In this document: piece by piece, positions 1 through 8,955 of the stretch | Position numbering within the stretch: position 1 is the first letter of the stretch | Layout: each line of letters opens with the position of its first letter | Origin: Exiguobacterium undae DSM 14481 | GTDB taxonomy: Bacteria > Bacillota > Bacilli > Exiguobacteriales > Exiguobacteriaceae | Reading direction: 5' to 3' | DNA length: 64,000 bases | Assembly (NCBI RefSeq): GCF_000620805.1 | Contig: NZ_KK211187.1 | Coordinates: forward strand, 2,094,398-2,158,397 | Notes under the pieces: generated by a model | Seen by the model: the letters and a program-made list of their open reading frames with translations, nothing else | What the model was told of the DNA's origin: nothing | The model's database searches: none | Position numbers and translations under genes: made by a program

Positions 1-992
1 GGCAAGGCTCGGTTCTCCCAGAACGAATCAGATGCCAGATACGTCTTCAATTCCTCGACGCCCGCGGTGTACGCGCGGTGCAAGACCGGTTGGAGATCAA
101 AGCGGTCCACTTCGGTTGCTTTCCAGTGGTCGATTTTCGCGAGACGTTCCTCATCTTGAGTCAACTGGGCCAGGTTGCGGCGCAGATGGTCAAGAATCGC
201 CAGACGGTTCGGGTGATGGACCTGCTTCATATCTTGAATCACACTGAGCAGGACCGATTGAATGACGAGACTCAACCGTTCTTCCGAATAGACTTTTTGA
301 ACGGTTTTCGCCGTGACCCGTAAAAAGGTATTTTTCTCCTGATCGATCATCGCGTGATAAGCGAGACGACCAATCTGATCGCGAATGACGGGGTCTTCCA
401 GCAAGCGTTGACCATATCCGAGCAACTGGTCAATCGCCAACTCATCGAGACGGCGTTCGTCATTCAACTCCATCAATCGTTCAGCCAAGCGTTTGGACGG
501 ATAGGCTTTGACGGTATCGGAAATCCGCTCATCGACGACCTTTAAAATCGCCTCCCGCGGAAGTTTATGCAAAATACCGGTCAACAACTCCGTGACCGTC
601 GAACGAAACGCCGGCAACAGGACGATCGAACGAAGCAATTTGATGAAACGATCGGCAAGCGTCATATGCCGCAACTTTTCGACGATACTTTCTTTATTCA
701 GCAAATCCTTCTCAAGCATCTGAACGATCGACTCGATGACCCGTTCCCGGTTTTTCGGCAACAGATTTGTATGCGGAATCTTTAATCCGAGCGGATGACG
801 GAACAACGCCGTGATGGCGAACCAATCGGCGATTCCGCCGACCAGACCGGCTTCAAATCCGCTTTGCAACCAAAAGACCCAATCGTTTTCTTTAAACGGC
901 AACGAGGCAATGAAGCCGACGGCCATAAAAATCAGCGACACGGTCGCCAGGCGGCGTGTCGATGACTTCGGTGTTTGTGCGTGTTCTTGCAA
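1..992 (-). CDS. DUF445 family membrane-anchored protein (partial, C-terminus outside window)
   Basis: The gene runs off the left edge, so only the first 330 codons are visible. The protein starts with a polar leader, has one hydrophobic segment at about residues 15-32, and then the motif GGIADWFAI at residues 52-60, the hallmark of the DUF445 family (YheB of B. subtilis, YjiN of E. coli). The rest is charged and helix-rich. The family is membrane associated and has no established biochemical role. I chose the TTG at 990-992 because AGGAGG lies 7-8 bases upstream and the conserved family N-terminus follows directly; no suitable ATG exists nearby. It is separated from the next gene upstream by a weak hairpin, so it is probably transcribed separately or by read-through. 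Family assignment is firm; function is unknown. Confidence 0.85.
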   Translation of the reverse strand, partial: MQEHAQTPKSSTRRLATVSLIFMAVGFIASLPFKENDWVFWLQSGFEAGLVGGIADWFAITALFRHPLGLKIPHTNLLPKNRERVIESIVQMLEKDLLNKESIVEKLRHMTLADRFIKLLRSIVLLPAFRSTVTELLTGILHKLPREAILKVVDERISDTVKAYPSKRLAERLMELNDERRLDELAIDQLLGYGQRLLEDPVIRDQIGRLAYHAMIDQEKNTFLRVTAKTVQKVYSEERLSLVIQSVLLSVIQDMKQVHHPNRLAILDHLRRNLAQLTQDEERLAKIDHWKATEVDRFDLQPVLHRAYTAGVEELKTYLASDSFWENRAL

Positions 993-1069
993 GATGGTTC
1001 CTCCTTCTCGCTGCATTTTTCCTCATACATGGTATACGTTCAAAGACCGGTACAAGTTTCGACATGAAA

Positions 1070-1098
1070 GAGTCCCAGCCTCTTCCGGACTGGGACTC
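1070..1098 (-). terminator. Weak terminator-like hairpin
   Basis: A perfect 9-bp stem (GAGTCCCAG pairing with CTGGGACTC) with an 11-base loop lies just after the small gene that ends at 1108. No run of T follows on the minus strand beyond CTTTC, so termination may be incomplete and allow read-through into the DUF445 gene. Confidence 0.45.
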
Positions 1099-1107
1099 GT
1101 TATGTAG

Positions 1108-1395
1108 TTAAAACGTAAATTCTCCAAAATTTTCGCCGTCCCATGTCGCGGTGGCTGTCGAAACGAAATAGACGAGTCCGTTTCCGAATGTATTCTCCAT
1201 CAAGGAGACGATTTGATGTCCTGCCGTTTGTTCTACAAACGCCAACCGAACTTCTTCTTTCCCTTGGTAAATCCGCTCATAAACGCTTAATCCGCGGGCA
1301 TTGATAAATGTCCGAGCGTTCGTGAAAACCAACGGACCGACTTCCGGTCGCCGTTCTTGAATAAAATGTTGGCACTTGTCCTCAAACTGATTCAA
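1108..1395 (-). CDS. Small conserved-looking protein of unknown function
   Basis: A 95-residue protein without signal peptide, membrane segment or motif that I recognise. It is mixed alpha/beta in character; the C-terminal third is rich in T, G, F and aromatic residues and looks like beta strands. The start is a TTG at 1393-1395, supported by AAGGAG about 10 bases upstream; the reading frame is otherwise uninterrupted and has normal codon use for this window. It stands alone: the gene before it on the same strand ends in a good terminator at 1472-1497. Real gene likely; no function can be given. Confidence 0.6.
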   Translation of the reverse strand: MNQFEDKCQHFIQERRPEVGPLVFTNARTFINARGLSVYERIYQGKEEVRLAFVEQTAGHQIVSLMENTFGNGLVYFVSTATATWDGENFGEFTF

Positions 1396-1471
1396 TCTCG
1401 TTCACTCCTTCTCTCTTTTTCTGCTCATGATTATCTACTTCCCGTCTCGCCTCAATCATAATCCTGTTCTT

Positions 1472-1497
1472 AAAAAAAAGCGACCATCCGGCCGCTT
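1472..1497 (-). terminator. Rho-independent terminator of the FAD oxidoreductase operon
   Basis: On the minus strand an 8-bp stem (AAGCGGCC with GGTCGCTT, one G-T wobble, loop GGAT or similar) is followed directly by eight T. It ends the lipoprotein/oxidoreductase transcript. Confidence 0.85.
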
Positions 1498-1522
1498 CTT
1501 TCATCATTTCCCAAACTCTCTG

Positions 1523-2980
1523 TCAGATGCTGACTCCGAACTGACGCGCGACATGAATTGCTGATGTCGTCGCACCAATCGTTCCGGCTCCCGGAAAAAC
1601 TGTATCCCCGATGATGTAAAGACCGGGGACACCGGTCCGAAACGAAGCCGCCCGGAACAGACTGGTCGACGGCAGCTGGGGATAACCTCCGACACCGCCG
1701 TCCGGACGCGATGTATAGCGGACCCAGGCACCCGGTCCTCCCGGATGCCGCTCGATCGCATGCTCCCGAAATCCGGGAAACTCGCGCTCAAGAATCGTCT
1801 CGAACTTGTCCTGCATCGAGGCAATTTGTTGAGCATAACGCTCTTTGTCCTTGCGTTCGAACTGACCAAGCGGAATGTGACAGGACATCGTCAACGTCCG
1901 GCATCCTGCGGGTGCCCGGTTCAGATCGCCTGCTTGCGACAAGGAAATGAAGGCATGACCGGATGGAAGGATCGGATCGTGAATTTGGCGAAAAGCCAAA
2001 TCGTCTTGGATGATCGTCTCGGGTAAAGCCGCATAATACGTAAACGTCGCCCACTGGGACAAGGCCGCCTGTCGTTTATACGTCCGACGCAACGTCGATT
2101 GCAAGGAAGGGCCGACCAGCTCTTGCATCGCTTCGATCGGTAAGGCGCCGATGACTTCGTCCGCAAGAAGCAGGCGTCCCCGGCGGTCTTCAAGTAAAAA
2201 CCCATCCGCCGTTTGACGGACGGAGGTGATTTTCCGTCCAAGCAGGATGATCGCGCCGTCCTGTTCAGCAGAAGTCTTCAGTCGTTCAGCGACTTGATAC
2301 AATCCGCCCGGTACATAGTAGGCGCCATCATGATAAATCGACAGCGCGACGGCACCAAGCAACGCCGAAGCTTCCGTCCCGGTTTGCATGCTGTCGAGTA
2401 AAATTCCGTCAATCAGTTGGGCGAACGTTGTCCCGTCAAGCTGATGGTGTCGCAAGAGGTCTCCGATCGTCCGCGTTAAGTACCGCATCAGCGGAAGGCT
2501 CGACGGTGCTTCTTTCATAATCATTCGGGCGTCGGACAACGTTTTGACCGGCAATGCCGGTAATGCCTCCATCAATGGTCTTACGTGGTGTTGAATCTTA
2601 TCGATTTCGTCAAAAAATGATTGGATCGCGTCGGCTTTTGGTTTGAACTGTTCTTTCAAATGCGCGATGAAACGGGTCCGATCGCGGTAATACAGAATCG
2701 TCCGTCCTTCGAGTTTGATCGCCATGACGGTATCGAGTAACTCGACAGGTTGTTCCAGCTGCAGATGACGCAGCACCCGGTCGTGGATGCCGCCGGGCTC
2801 AAATCCCATGCCAAGTGTCGCTCCGACCGGATAGGTGAAATCCTTCCGGGTGAACTTGCCGGCGGAGCCGCCCCATTCACGGCTCCCTTCGCACAGCGTC
2901 ACATCATGCCCTTCCCGTGCCAACAATGCTGCCGCCGTCACGCCGGCAATCCCGCCACCAATGATCACAATCCGCTTCAT
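1523..2980 (-). CDS. CrtN/phytoene desaturase-like FAD-dependent oxidoreductase
   Basis: A 485-residue flavoprotein of the phytoene desaturase/amine oxidase superfamily. The N-terminus carries the FAD dinucleotide-binding motif (IVIIGGGIAG at residues 4-13, followed by the acidic residue of the second strand, LCEG), and the C-terminus has the family signature GLYIIGDTVFPGAG that closes the FAD site. Carotenoid desaturases and isomerases share this architecture, but no phytoene/squalene synthase lies nearby, so the substrate is open; a polyene or other hydrophobic substrate is inference. The ATG overlaps the stop of the preceding lipoprotein gene (ATGA), indicating translational coupling and a shared job at the membrane. 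Terminator at 1472-1497. Confidence 0.8.
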   Translation of the reverse strand: MKRIVIIGGGIAGVTAAALLAREGHDVTLCEGSREWGGSAGKFTRKDFTYPVGATLGMGFEPGGIHDRVLRHLQLEQPVELLDTVMAIKLEGRTILYYRDRTRFIAHLKEQFKPKADAIQSFFDEIDKIQHHVRPLMEALPALPVKTLSDARMIMKEAPSSLPLMRYLTRTIGDLLRHHQLDGTTFAQLIDGILLDSMQTGTEASALLGAVALSIYHDGAYYVPGGLYQVAERLKTSAEQDGAIILLGRKITSVRQTADGFLLEDRRGRLLLADEVIGALPIEAMQELVGPSLQSTLRRTYKRQAALSQWATFTYYAALPETIIQDDLAFRQIHDPILPSGHAFISLSQAGDLNRAPAGCRTLTMSCHIPLGQFERKDKERYAQQIASMQDKFETILEREFPGFREHAIERHPGGPGAWVRYTSRPDGGVGGYPQLPSTSLFRAASFRTGVPGLYIIGDTVFPGAGTIGATTSAIHVARQFGVSI

Positions 2981-4614
2981 GAAGACTCCTCCTCCGTGTC
3001 CAGATTTTCTTTTTCCGTGACTAAGTTTTCTTTAAACAAAAAATTACGGACTTCACGGAAGACCTTCTCCCGACGGTGAATCGTAAAGTGATCGTATTTG
3101 TAAGATTTCGTCTCGATGTTATCCGTGTAGGCCTCAAGCGCAAACGAACTTTTCAGCGGAATCAGGTTGAAGTCGCCGCCTTTCGCCCCGAATGAATACA
3201 CAAGGACGTCACGCGGCCACGTCTCGAGCCGGTCCTTCAAATTTTTCATCGCCGCCGAATTTTCCGCCAAATCCTGAATTGCCGGACTGTTCGTATTTGT
3301 TCCGAACGGCGCGAGTGTCAAGCCGAGCGTCGCATAATCCGATCCGCTGATCGGTGCGTCGAGCGTCACGAGTTTTCGGACGTTGTACGGAATGTCTTCT
3401 TTTAACGTATAGGCGACGACGTCGACTCCTCCCATGCTGTGCCCGACCAGCTGAATGTCGGTAAACGTCGCCTGTTGTTGCCGGTCATATTGTTCGATGG
3501 CGGCACTGAGCCATTTCTGCTGATTGACGAGACTCGCTTCATCATCTTCAAACACAATTCGTACAAGTGGATACCCGGTCGTCGAAGGGGTGACGCTGCA
3601 CGCGACTTTTCCGTTGCGTGAGACATCACACCGCCCCCCGTCATCCGCCAATTTCTTGTCGGTGAAATTTTTGATCATCGGCAAAAACGTCCGTTCCGTC
3701 CCGAACAGCCCGTGCACCATGAAGGTCGGTGTAATTTCTCCAACCTGTTTCGTCACAATCTGTTTGGTCGGTGGTGGCGCACTGGACGTCTCATCCGCAA
3801 AAATCCACCACGCTGCACCGCCGACGATGAGACAAATGACCAGTGAAAGACCGATCGTCTTAAACTGTTTCCGTCGTAATTTCCGAACGTGATGCACGAT
3901 CCAGAAAATCAACAATCCGAGACCAATCAACAGAACAACTCCGGTAATGATCCAGCCGGTCGGATTCGGAACGTACGCGATCAGTTGCAGTTGATTGGCT
4001 TTTGTCCCGTACAATTTCCATGAGACATTATTATGATTGGCCCAATCGATCTTTTCACCATTTTGCAGACCAATCACTTTTGGTCCGTGCAAGTTGATTT
4101 CAACGTCCGCTTGTCGGATATACCGATCGGCTAATTTTTTCACTTGACCGGTCGGTTGATACCCTTTGATGTTCAACCGGTCGATACTTAAATCAATATT
4201 TGTATCCAAACGATACGTATTAAACCAAAATCCTTTTTCCGTCTTGACCTCATATGTCGTATCCGGTGGAATCAAAATTCCGCCGATCCCGGTTTTCCAT
4301 TCGTCTTTGATGGTCGCTAAATCCTCGAACTTGGCAAATTTCTTTTCCATCTTGATGCCTTCGTAATCATCGTCCGTCTGGAACGTCTCGGCGGCGTAAC
4401 CATTTTGTTCTGCCTGCTTGACGTACGTCTTCCAATCCGGATTTAAGTTAAGTAACCGCGCCACGGGGTGTTCTTTTGCCGCATACGTCGTTTTTAAGGT
4501 CACGCTTTGATCCGTATGGACGGTCGCATCGTATTGGATTCGGATACATCCGCCAAGCATCGTTGCCATTAAGACGAACGACAGTACAATTAGTTTTTTT
4601 CTCATCCTGATCAA
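2977..4614 (-). CDS. Membrane lipoprotein with LppM-like domain and DUF915-type alpha/beta hydrolase domain
   Basis: A predicted 545-residue surface protein. A lipobox (LGGC) about 20 residues after the MRKK start region predicts lipidation. A beta-rich domain resembling LppM/DUF3153 follows (to about residue 215), then two membrane helices (about 220-243 and 253-273) joined by the positive loop RKLRRKQ. The C-terminal half is a DUF915-type alpha/beta hydrolase: oxyanion region VHGLFG, nucleophile elbow GHSMGG, and a late histidine in YDHFTIH. Both large domains should lie outside the cell. Start: TTG at 4612-4614 has AAAGGA 11 bases upstream; the ATG at 4603-4605 is an alternative with worse spacing. 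The longer frame back to 4653 is unlikely. Coupled (ATGA) to the oxidoreductase gene. Substrate unknown. Confidence 0.7.
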   Translation of the reverse strand: MIRMRKKLIVLSFVLMATMLGGCIRIQYDATVHTDQSVTLKTTYAAKEHPVARLLNLNPDWKTYVKQAEQNGYAAETFQTDDDYEGIKMEKKFAKFEDLATIKDEWKTGIGGILIPPDTTYEVKTEKGFWFNTYRLDTNIDLSIDRLNIKGYQPTGQVKKLADRYIRQADVEINLHGPKVIGLQNGEKIDWANHNNVSWKLYGTKANQLQLIAYVPNPTGWIITGVVLLIGLGLLIFWIVHHVRKLRRKQFKTIGLSLVICLIVGGAAWWIFADETSSAPPPTKQIVTKQVGEITPTFMVHGLFGTERTFLPMIKNFTDKKLADDGGRCDVSRNGKVACSVTPSTTGYPLVRIVFEDDEASLVNQQKWLSAAIEQYDRQQQATFTDIQLVGHSMGGVDVVAYTLKEDIPYNVRKLVTLDAPISGSDYATLGLTLAPFGTNTNSPAIQDLAENSAAMKNLKDRLETWPRDVLVYSFGAKGGDFNLIPLKSSFALEAYTDNIETKSYKYDHFTIHRREKVFREVRNFLFKENLVTEKENLDTEEESS

Positions 4615-4891
4615 ACCGTCACACGTCCTTTCTCTCTGTCTTGTTCTTGTCATCTTTTCCCTATCTTACAATTGATTACGCCGGCTAATCAAATAGTCTA
4701 AGAAAATGTAACAGTTTGCCTATTCCCCTAAAATGATTTTTTAATAAATCAAATCACTTTTAATTTAAAAGCAATTTTTCTTTGTTAACGCCCTTATCAA
4801 GTCACTACAGCTAATCACTAACCAGCCTTTTTTATTTTTATATAGTTTATAGAAATAAAAAAAGTGGATCTTCGTAAAAATAAAATTGTCG

Positions 4892-4920
4892 TTGCATATT
4901 CGAATGGTGTTTGCTATTAT
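4892..4920 (+). promoter_or_regulatory. Sigma-A promoter of the siderophore uptake operon
   Basis: TTGCAT (-35) and TATTAT (-10) are separated by 17 bases and lie about 120 bases before the lipoprotein start codon. The Fur box begins 13 bases after the -10, that is over the expected transcription start. The rest of the 4615-5041 gap, notably 4735-4870, is AT-rich and holds nothing else I can support. Confidence 0.75.
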
Positions 4921-4933
4921 TTCCCTTGAAGAT

Positions 4934-4952
4934 GACAATGATAATCATTATC
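4934..4952 (+). promoter_or_regulatory. Fur box
   Basis: The 19 bases match the classical Fur consensus GATAATGATAATCATTATC at 18 positions, and 4939-4953 is a perfect 7-1-7 palindrome (TGATAAT, C, ATTATCA). It overlaps the predicted transcription start of the promoter at 4892-4920, so iron-loaded Fur should block transcription. The fur gene itself is in this window at 42493-42975. Confidence 0.92.
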
Positions 4953-5041
4953 AATAATACCTGTACTCGGATTCAGACTACATACAGCAGCAGATGAATT
5001 GAGATGAGGGATTGTCAGCAAAAAAAAGGAGATGAAGAATA

Positions 5042-6040
5042 GTGGGAACATTAAAGACATCCGTTATGATGAGTTCGCTTGCCGTTTTACTCGCGGCATG
5101 TGGAACGGCAAACGAAGCCAATACGACAGCGGACGGAGAAACAAAAACATCTAAAATGGTAGAAATCACGGATGCGCACGGTACGATCAAAGTACCTGTC
5201 AATCCGGAGAAAGTGGTCGCCCTCGATAACCGAACGTTTGAGACGCTCGCCGCATGGGATGTCGAGCTCGCGGCTGCTCCTGTCGGCTTGTTACCGGCTG
5301 AATCCCCGTATGCCAAAGACAAAGACATCGTCGACGTCGGGATGCATTTCGAACCCAACTTGGAAGCCATCGCTGGTGTTGATCCGGATGTCGTCATCGT
5401 CGGTCAACGTTTTGCTGATTACTATGACGATATCAAGAAGTTAGTGCCGCAAGCGGCTGTCATCGATTTGGATGTGGAGCTGCCTGAGGATTCCGGTACT
5501 CCAGGTGAACTGTTAGTCAAGGGACTTGAAGATACGACACAAACGCTTGGTCAAATCTTTGCCAAAGAACAAGAAGCACAACAACTCGTCACGACATTCG
5601 AACAGTCGATTGCAGACGCCAAAAAATCATATAACGGAAACGACAGCATCATGTCGGTCATCGTCTCAGGAGGAGATATCGGTTTCTCAGCCCCGATGAG
5701 CGGCCGCGTCTTCGGACCGATGTATGACATATTCGGGTGGAAACCGGCTCTCGAGGTCAACAAGAAGTCAGGGAACGATCAAGGAGATGAAGTTTCCGTT
5801 GAAGCCATTGCGCAAAGTAATCCGGACTGGTTGTTCGTGTTAGACCGGGATGCGCCGCTTGGTGACGCGGAAGGTGCGGTTCCGGCGGAAGATGTCATTG
5901 ATCAAGCACCTGCACTTCAAAAAACGACGGCAGTCAAACAAGATCATATCGTCTATACGCCAAAAGACATGTATTTAAATGAATCGATCCAGACCTATTC
6001 GGAGTTTTTCCAAAGTGTGTCGGAAGCGCTCGTGAAGTAA
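5042..6040 (+). CDS. yclQ: Catecholate-siderophore-binding lipoprotein (YclQ/CeuA type)
   Basis: Substrate-binding lipoprotein of an iron-siderophore ABC importer, closest by recalled sequence to B. subtilis YclQ (petrobactin) and Campylobacter CeuA. The signal peptide is short and weakly charged, ending in the lipobox LLAAC (Cys about residue 20), followed by an S/T/N-rich tether. The mature part shows the family pattern PVNPEKVVALDN, DVGMHFEPNLEAIAGVDPDVVIV and SNPDWLFVLDRD. The start is a GTG at 5042, 10 bases after AAGGAG; an ATG at 5031 sits against the Shine-Dalgarno and is in another frame. First gene of a four-gene operon behind a Fur box. Siderophore class is inferred from family. 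Confidence 0.88.
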   Translation: MGTLKTSVMMSSLAVLLAACGTANEANTTADGETKTSKMVEITDAHGTIKVPVNPEKVVALDNRTFETLAAWDVELAAAPVGLLPAESPYAKDKDIVDVGMHFEPNLEAIAGVDPDVVIVGQRFADYYDDIKKLVPQAAVIDLDVELPEDSGTPGELLVKGLEDTTQTLGQIFAKEQEAQQLVTTFEQSIADAKKSYNGNDSIMSVIVSGGDIGFSAPMSGRVFGPMYDIFGWKPALEVNKKSGNDQGDEVSVEAIAQSNPDWLFVLDRDAPLGDAEGAVPAEDVIDQAPALQKTTAVKQDHIVYTPKDMYLNESIQTYSEFFQSVSEALVK

Positions 6041-7060
6041 ATGGAACAGAGGCAGCCCCAACAAGTAAATGGAAGAGTTGAGCCGAACGCTCGACCTTCC
6101 TTTTCTGCCGTTTGGACCCCGTCGTTTATCATAGCGTTGCTGATCATTTTCCTCCTTGCTGTCACCTCTTTATTTACCGGCGTGTACGAACTAGGCAGAC
6201 AGACAAATGATTTTGATATGTTTTGGATTACACGGGTTCCGAGAACCTTAGCGCTCATGCTGACAGGTGCAGCCATGGCGATGGCCGGGCTCGTCATGCA
6301 ACTCATTACACAAAACCGTCTCGTGGAACCGACGACAACAGGCACCATCGAATGGGCAGGACTTGGTCTTTTGACCGTTTATCTGCTGGTGCCCGCTCCC
6401 ACGCTCATGATGCGCATGACCGGCGCCATCATCTTTGCGTTCATCGGAACGATGGTGTTCTTTTGGTTCTTGCGATCGGTTAAATTACGCTCTTCACTGA
6501 TTGTTCCAATCATCGGTCTTATGCTCGGTGCTGTCATTTCTGCCATCTCGACATTTCTTGGATTGTTTTTCCGGGCAAGTCAAGCACTTGAAGGATGGTT
6601 TGTGGGCTCATTTGCGTCGATTCAAATCGGTCGTTACGAATACTTATGGATTATCATCGGTGTCACCATTTGCATCTTCTTTCTGGCCAACCGGTTGACC
6701 GTAGTCGGTCTCGGAGAAGATATCGCCACGAGCCTCGGTATCAATTACAACCGTCTCATGATGGTCGCTACCGGATTAATTGCCTTGTCAGTCGGAATCG
6801 TCGCAACGGTGATCGGAAATTTACCGTTTCTTGGTCTGATTGTGCCCAATCTCGTCTCCATGATTCGCGGCGACGATCTCCGAAGTAACTTGCCGTGGGT
6901 ATGTGTCATCGGGATGGGAACGATCCTCGTCAGTGATTTGATATCGCGGACGATCATCCAACCGTTCGAATTACCCGTTTCACTTATTCTCGGCACGGTT
7001 GGTGCGGCTGTCTTCATCATCATTTTATTACGACAACGAAGAAGAGGAGGCGTGCGATGA
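6041..7060 (+). CDS. yclN: Iron-siderophore ABC transporter permease (YclN type)
   Basis: A 339-residue FecCD/BtuC-family permease with about nine to ten membrane helices. It carries the family signature near the C-terminus, GNLPFLGLIVPNLVSMIRGDD, which contacts the ATPase, and lines up closely with B. subtilis YclN through PTTTGTIEWAGLG and LGAVISAISTF. It begins one base after the previous stop (TAA then ATG). No clear Shine-Dalgarno precedes 6041; the downstream in-frame ATG at 6068 is an alternative, and either would leave the membrane core intact because the first 30 residues are polar. It should pair with the product of the next gene to form the channel. Confidence 0.88.
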   Translation: MEQRQPQQVNGRVEPNARPSFSAVWTPSFIIALLIIFLLAVTSLFTGVYELGRQTNDFDMFWITRVPRTLALMLTGAAMAMAGLVMQLITQNRLVEPTTTGTIEWAGLGLLTVYLLVPAPTLMMRMTGAIIFAFIGTMVFFWFLRSVKLRSSLIVPIIGLMLGAVISAISTFLGLFFRASQALEGWFVGSFASIQIGRYEYLWIIIGVTICIFFLANRLTVVGLGEDIATSLGINYNRLMMVATGLIALSVGIVATVIGNLPFLGLIVPNLVSMIRGDDLRSNLPWVCVIGMGTILVSDLISRTIIQPFELPVSLILGTVGAAVFIIILLRQRRRGGVR

Positions 7061-8124
7061 GTTCCCTCATGGATCCAACATCTAAAACCTATACACCTGA
7101 ACTGACGACGTCTCATACACGTGATCGGGACACTTCGGCCTTCCAATCCAAGCAACTCGAACGGCGTTACTGGATCTTACTTTGTCTTTTTCTCCTGGGT
7201 GGACTGTTCTGTTCATTTGGTCTCCTCGTCTACAACAATCCGGTTCCGGTTCAGTCCCCTTCCTTCTGGCCGGTCGTCGAACGCCGGATCACAGCGATTG
7301 TGACGATGGCCATCGCGGCGCTTTGTCAAAGTCTCGCTACCGTCGCTTTTCACTCGGTGACGAATAACCGAATCATCACCCCGTCACTCCTTGGATTCGA
7401 TGCACTGTATGCAACGATCCAAACGTCGATGATTTTCTTCTTCGGTGCCGGTGCATTGATTGGTTTCACAGGGACAGGAGCCTTCTTCACACAAGTCATC
7501 CTCATGTTAGGCATGAGTTTACTGTTGTACGGCTGGCTGTTATCCGGAAAATACGCGAATTTGCAGCTCATGCTCTTGATCGGCATCATCATGGGCACCG
7601 GACTCAATTCGCTTTCGACGTTCATGCGACGAATGCTTGCGCCATCTGAGTTCGACATCCTGCAAGCCCGACTGTTTGGTTCTGTGACGAATGCGGATGC
7701 GGCTTATTTTCCGATCGTGATTCCCATCGTCATCGTCGTCAGCATCCTGTTGTTCTTGTCGGCTAATCGCCTCAATGTCATCGCACTCGGAAAGGATGTC
7801 GCTACATCGTTCGGCGTGAATCACCGCCGCAGCGTCATCTATGTCCTCATTCTCATTTCTCTGCTCATGTCCATGTCGACGGCATTGATCGGACCGTTGA
7901 CGTTTTTCGGATTTTTAGTCGCAACACTGAGTTATCAGGTCGCTTCAACGTACGATCATAAGTATGTCCTGCCGATGGCGTTTTCCATTGGTTTTCTCGT
8001 TCTGACAAGCGCCTATTTCTTCATGTATCATATTTTCAATGCACCGAGCGTGGTCTCCGTCATCATCGAACTGTTTGGCGGTGTGATTTTCCTCGCGGTG
8101 TTATTAAGAAAGAGGTCCCTATGA
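7057..8124 (+). CDS. yclO: Iron-siderophore ABC transporter permease (YclO type)
   Basis: Second FecCD-family permease, 355 residues, with a 35-residue polar N-terminus before the first helix. It shows the conserved NNRIITPSLLGFDALYA and GPLTFFGFLVATLSYQ segments of YclO-like subunits. GAGGAGG lies 7 bases before the ATG, and the ATG overlaps the preceding stop (ATGA), so translation is coupled. It should form a heterodimer with the YclN-type subunit. Confidence 0.88.
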   Translation: MSSLMDPTSKTYTPELTTSHTRDRDTSAFQSKQLERRYWILLCLFLLGGLFCSFGLLVYNNPVPVQSPSFWPVVERRITAIVTMAIAALCQSLATVAFHSVTNNRIITPSLLGFDALYATIQTSMIFFFGAGALIGFTGTGAFFTQVILMLGMSLLLYGWLLSGKYANLQLMLLIGIIMGTGLNSLSTFMRRMLAPSEFDILQARLFGSVTNADAAYFPIVIPIVIVVSILLFLSANRLNVIALGKDVATSFGVNHRRSVIYVLILISLLMSMSTALIGPLTFFGFLVATLSYQVASTYDHKYVLPMAFSIGFLVLTSAYFFMYHIFNAPSVVSVIIELFGGVIFLAVLLRKRSL

Positions 8125-8873
8125 TTAAATTAGATCAAGTCAAGAAATCGTACAGCGATCATGTTCAAATCGGTCCCCTCCAGCTCGAGCTGCCAAAAGC
8201 CGGTCTCACTGCCCTCATCGGACCAAACGGCGCGGGTAAATCGACGACACTGATGATGATTGGTCGTCTGTTGCATCTCGACGAAGGGCACATCCAGGTC
8301 GCAGGTCTGGACGTATCGAGCACGAAGTCCAAGGATTTGGCAAAAATCATTACGATTCTGCGTCAAGAAAATCATTTTGTAACCCGGTTGACCGTCCGTC
8401 AATTGGTCGGATTCGGCCGCTTCCCTTACTCCAAAGGACGACTGACACCGGAAGACGAGGCCATCACTTCAAAGTACATCGATTTCCTCGATTTGACACA
8501 GCTCGAGCATCGTTATCTCGACGAGCTTTCCGGCGGTCAGCGGCAACGTGCCTACGTTGCGATGGTGCTTTGTCAGGAAACGGAATATGTTTTACTTGAT
8601 GAACCGCTCAATAACCTCGACATCGCCCGATCCGTCCAGATGATGGGTTACCTTCGTCATGTCGCCGATGTATTCGGACGGACAATCGTCACAGTTTTAC
8701 ATGATATCAATTTTGCAGCTAAATACTCGGACCACATCTGTGCCATGAAAGACGGACAAGTCGCTGCCTTTGGTACGGTCAAAGAAATCATGGTCGCCGA
8801 AACGCTTTCGGATATCTTCGAGACCCCGCTCGAAATCATCGACGGACCCTATGGACCGATCGCTGTTTATTAA
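8121..8873 (+). CDS. yclP: Iron-siderophore ABC transporter ATP-binding protein (YclP type)
   Basis: A 250-residue ATPase with Walker A GPNGAGKST (about residues 34-42), the signature LSGGQRQRA, Walker B YVLLDEP and switch histidine in VTVLHDINFA. The length and the iron-type signature fit the FepC/YclP family. Start ATG overlaps the stop of the permease gene, with AGAGG upstream. It ends the Fur-controlled operon, followed by a strong terminator. Confidence 0.9.
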   Translation: MIKLDQVKKSYSDHVQIGPLQLELPKAGLTALIGPNGAGKSTTLMMIGRLLHLDEGHIQVAGLDVSSTKSKDLAKIITILRQENHFVTRLTVRQLVGFGRFPYSKGRLTPEDEAITSKYIDFLDLTQLEHRYLDELSGGQRQRAYVAMVLCQETEYVLLDEPLNNLDIARSVQMMGYLRHVADVFGRTIVTVLHDINFAAKYSDHICAMKDGQVAAFGTVKEIMVAETLSDIFETPLEIIDGPYGPIAVY

Positions 8874-8898
8874 TCGAACGCCATGAGTGAAGAACATT

Positions 8899-8937
8899 AA
8901 AAAGGGACGGCGCATCGGAAGATGTGCCGTCCCTTTT
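8899..8937. terminator. Bidirectional terminator between yclP and kbl
   Basis: A 12-bp stem (AAAAGGGACGGC with GCCGTCCCTTTT) with further pairing in the loop. U-rich tails arise on both strands, so it serves the siderophore operon on the plus strand and tdh-kbl on the minus strand. Confidence 0.9.
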
Positions 8938-8955
8938 ATCGTTTCGTACCTTTTG

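Noticed and set aside
5031-5042. ATG at 5031 as start of the siderophore-binding protein
   Set aside because: It is in a different frame and touches the Shine-Dalgarno; the lipobox frame begins with GTG at 5042. Kept only as a possible frameshift hint.
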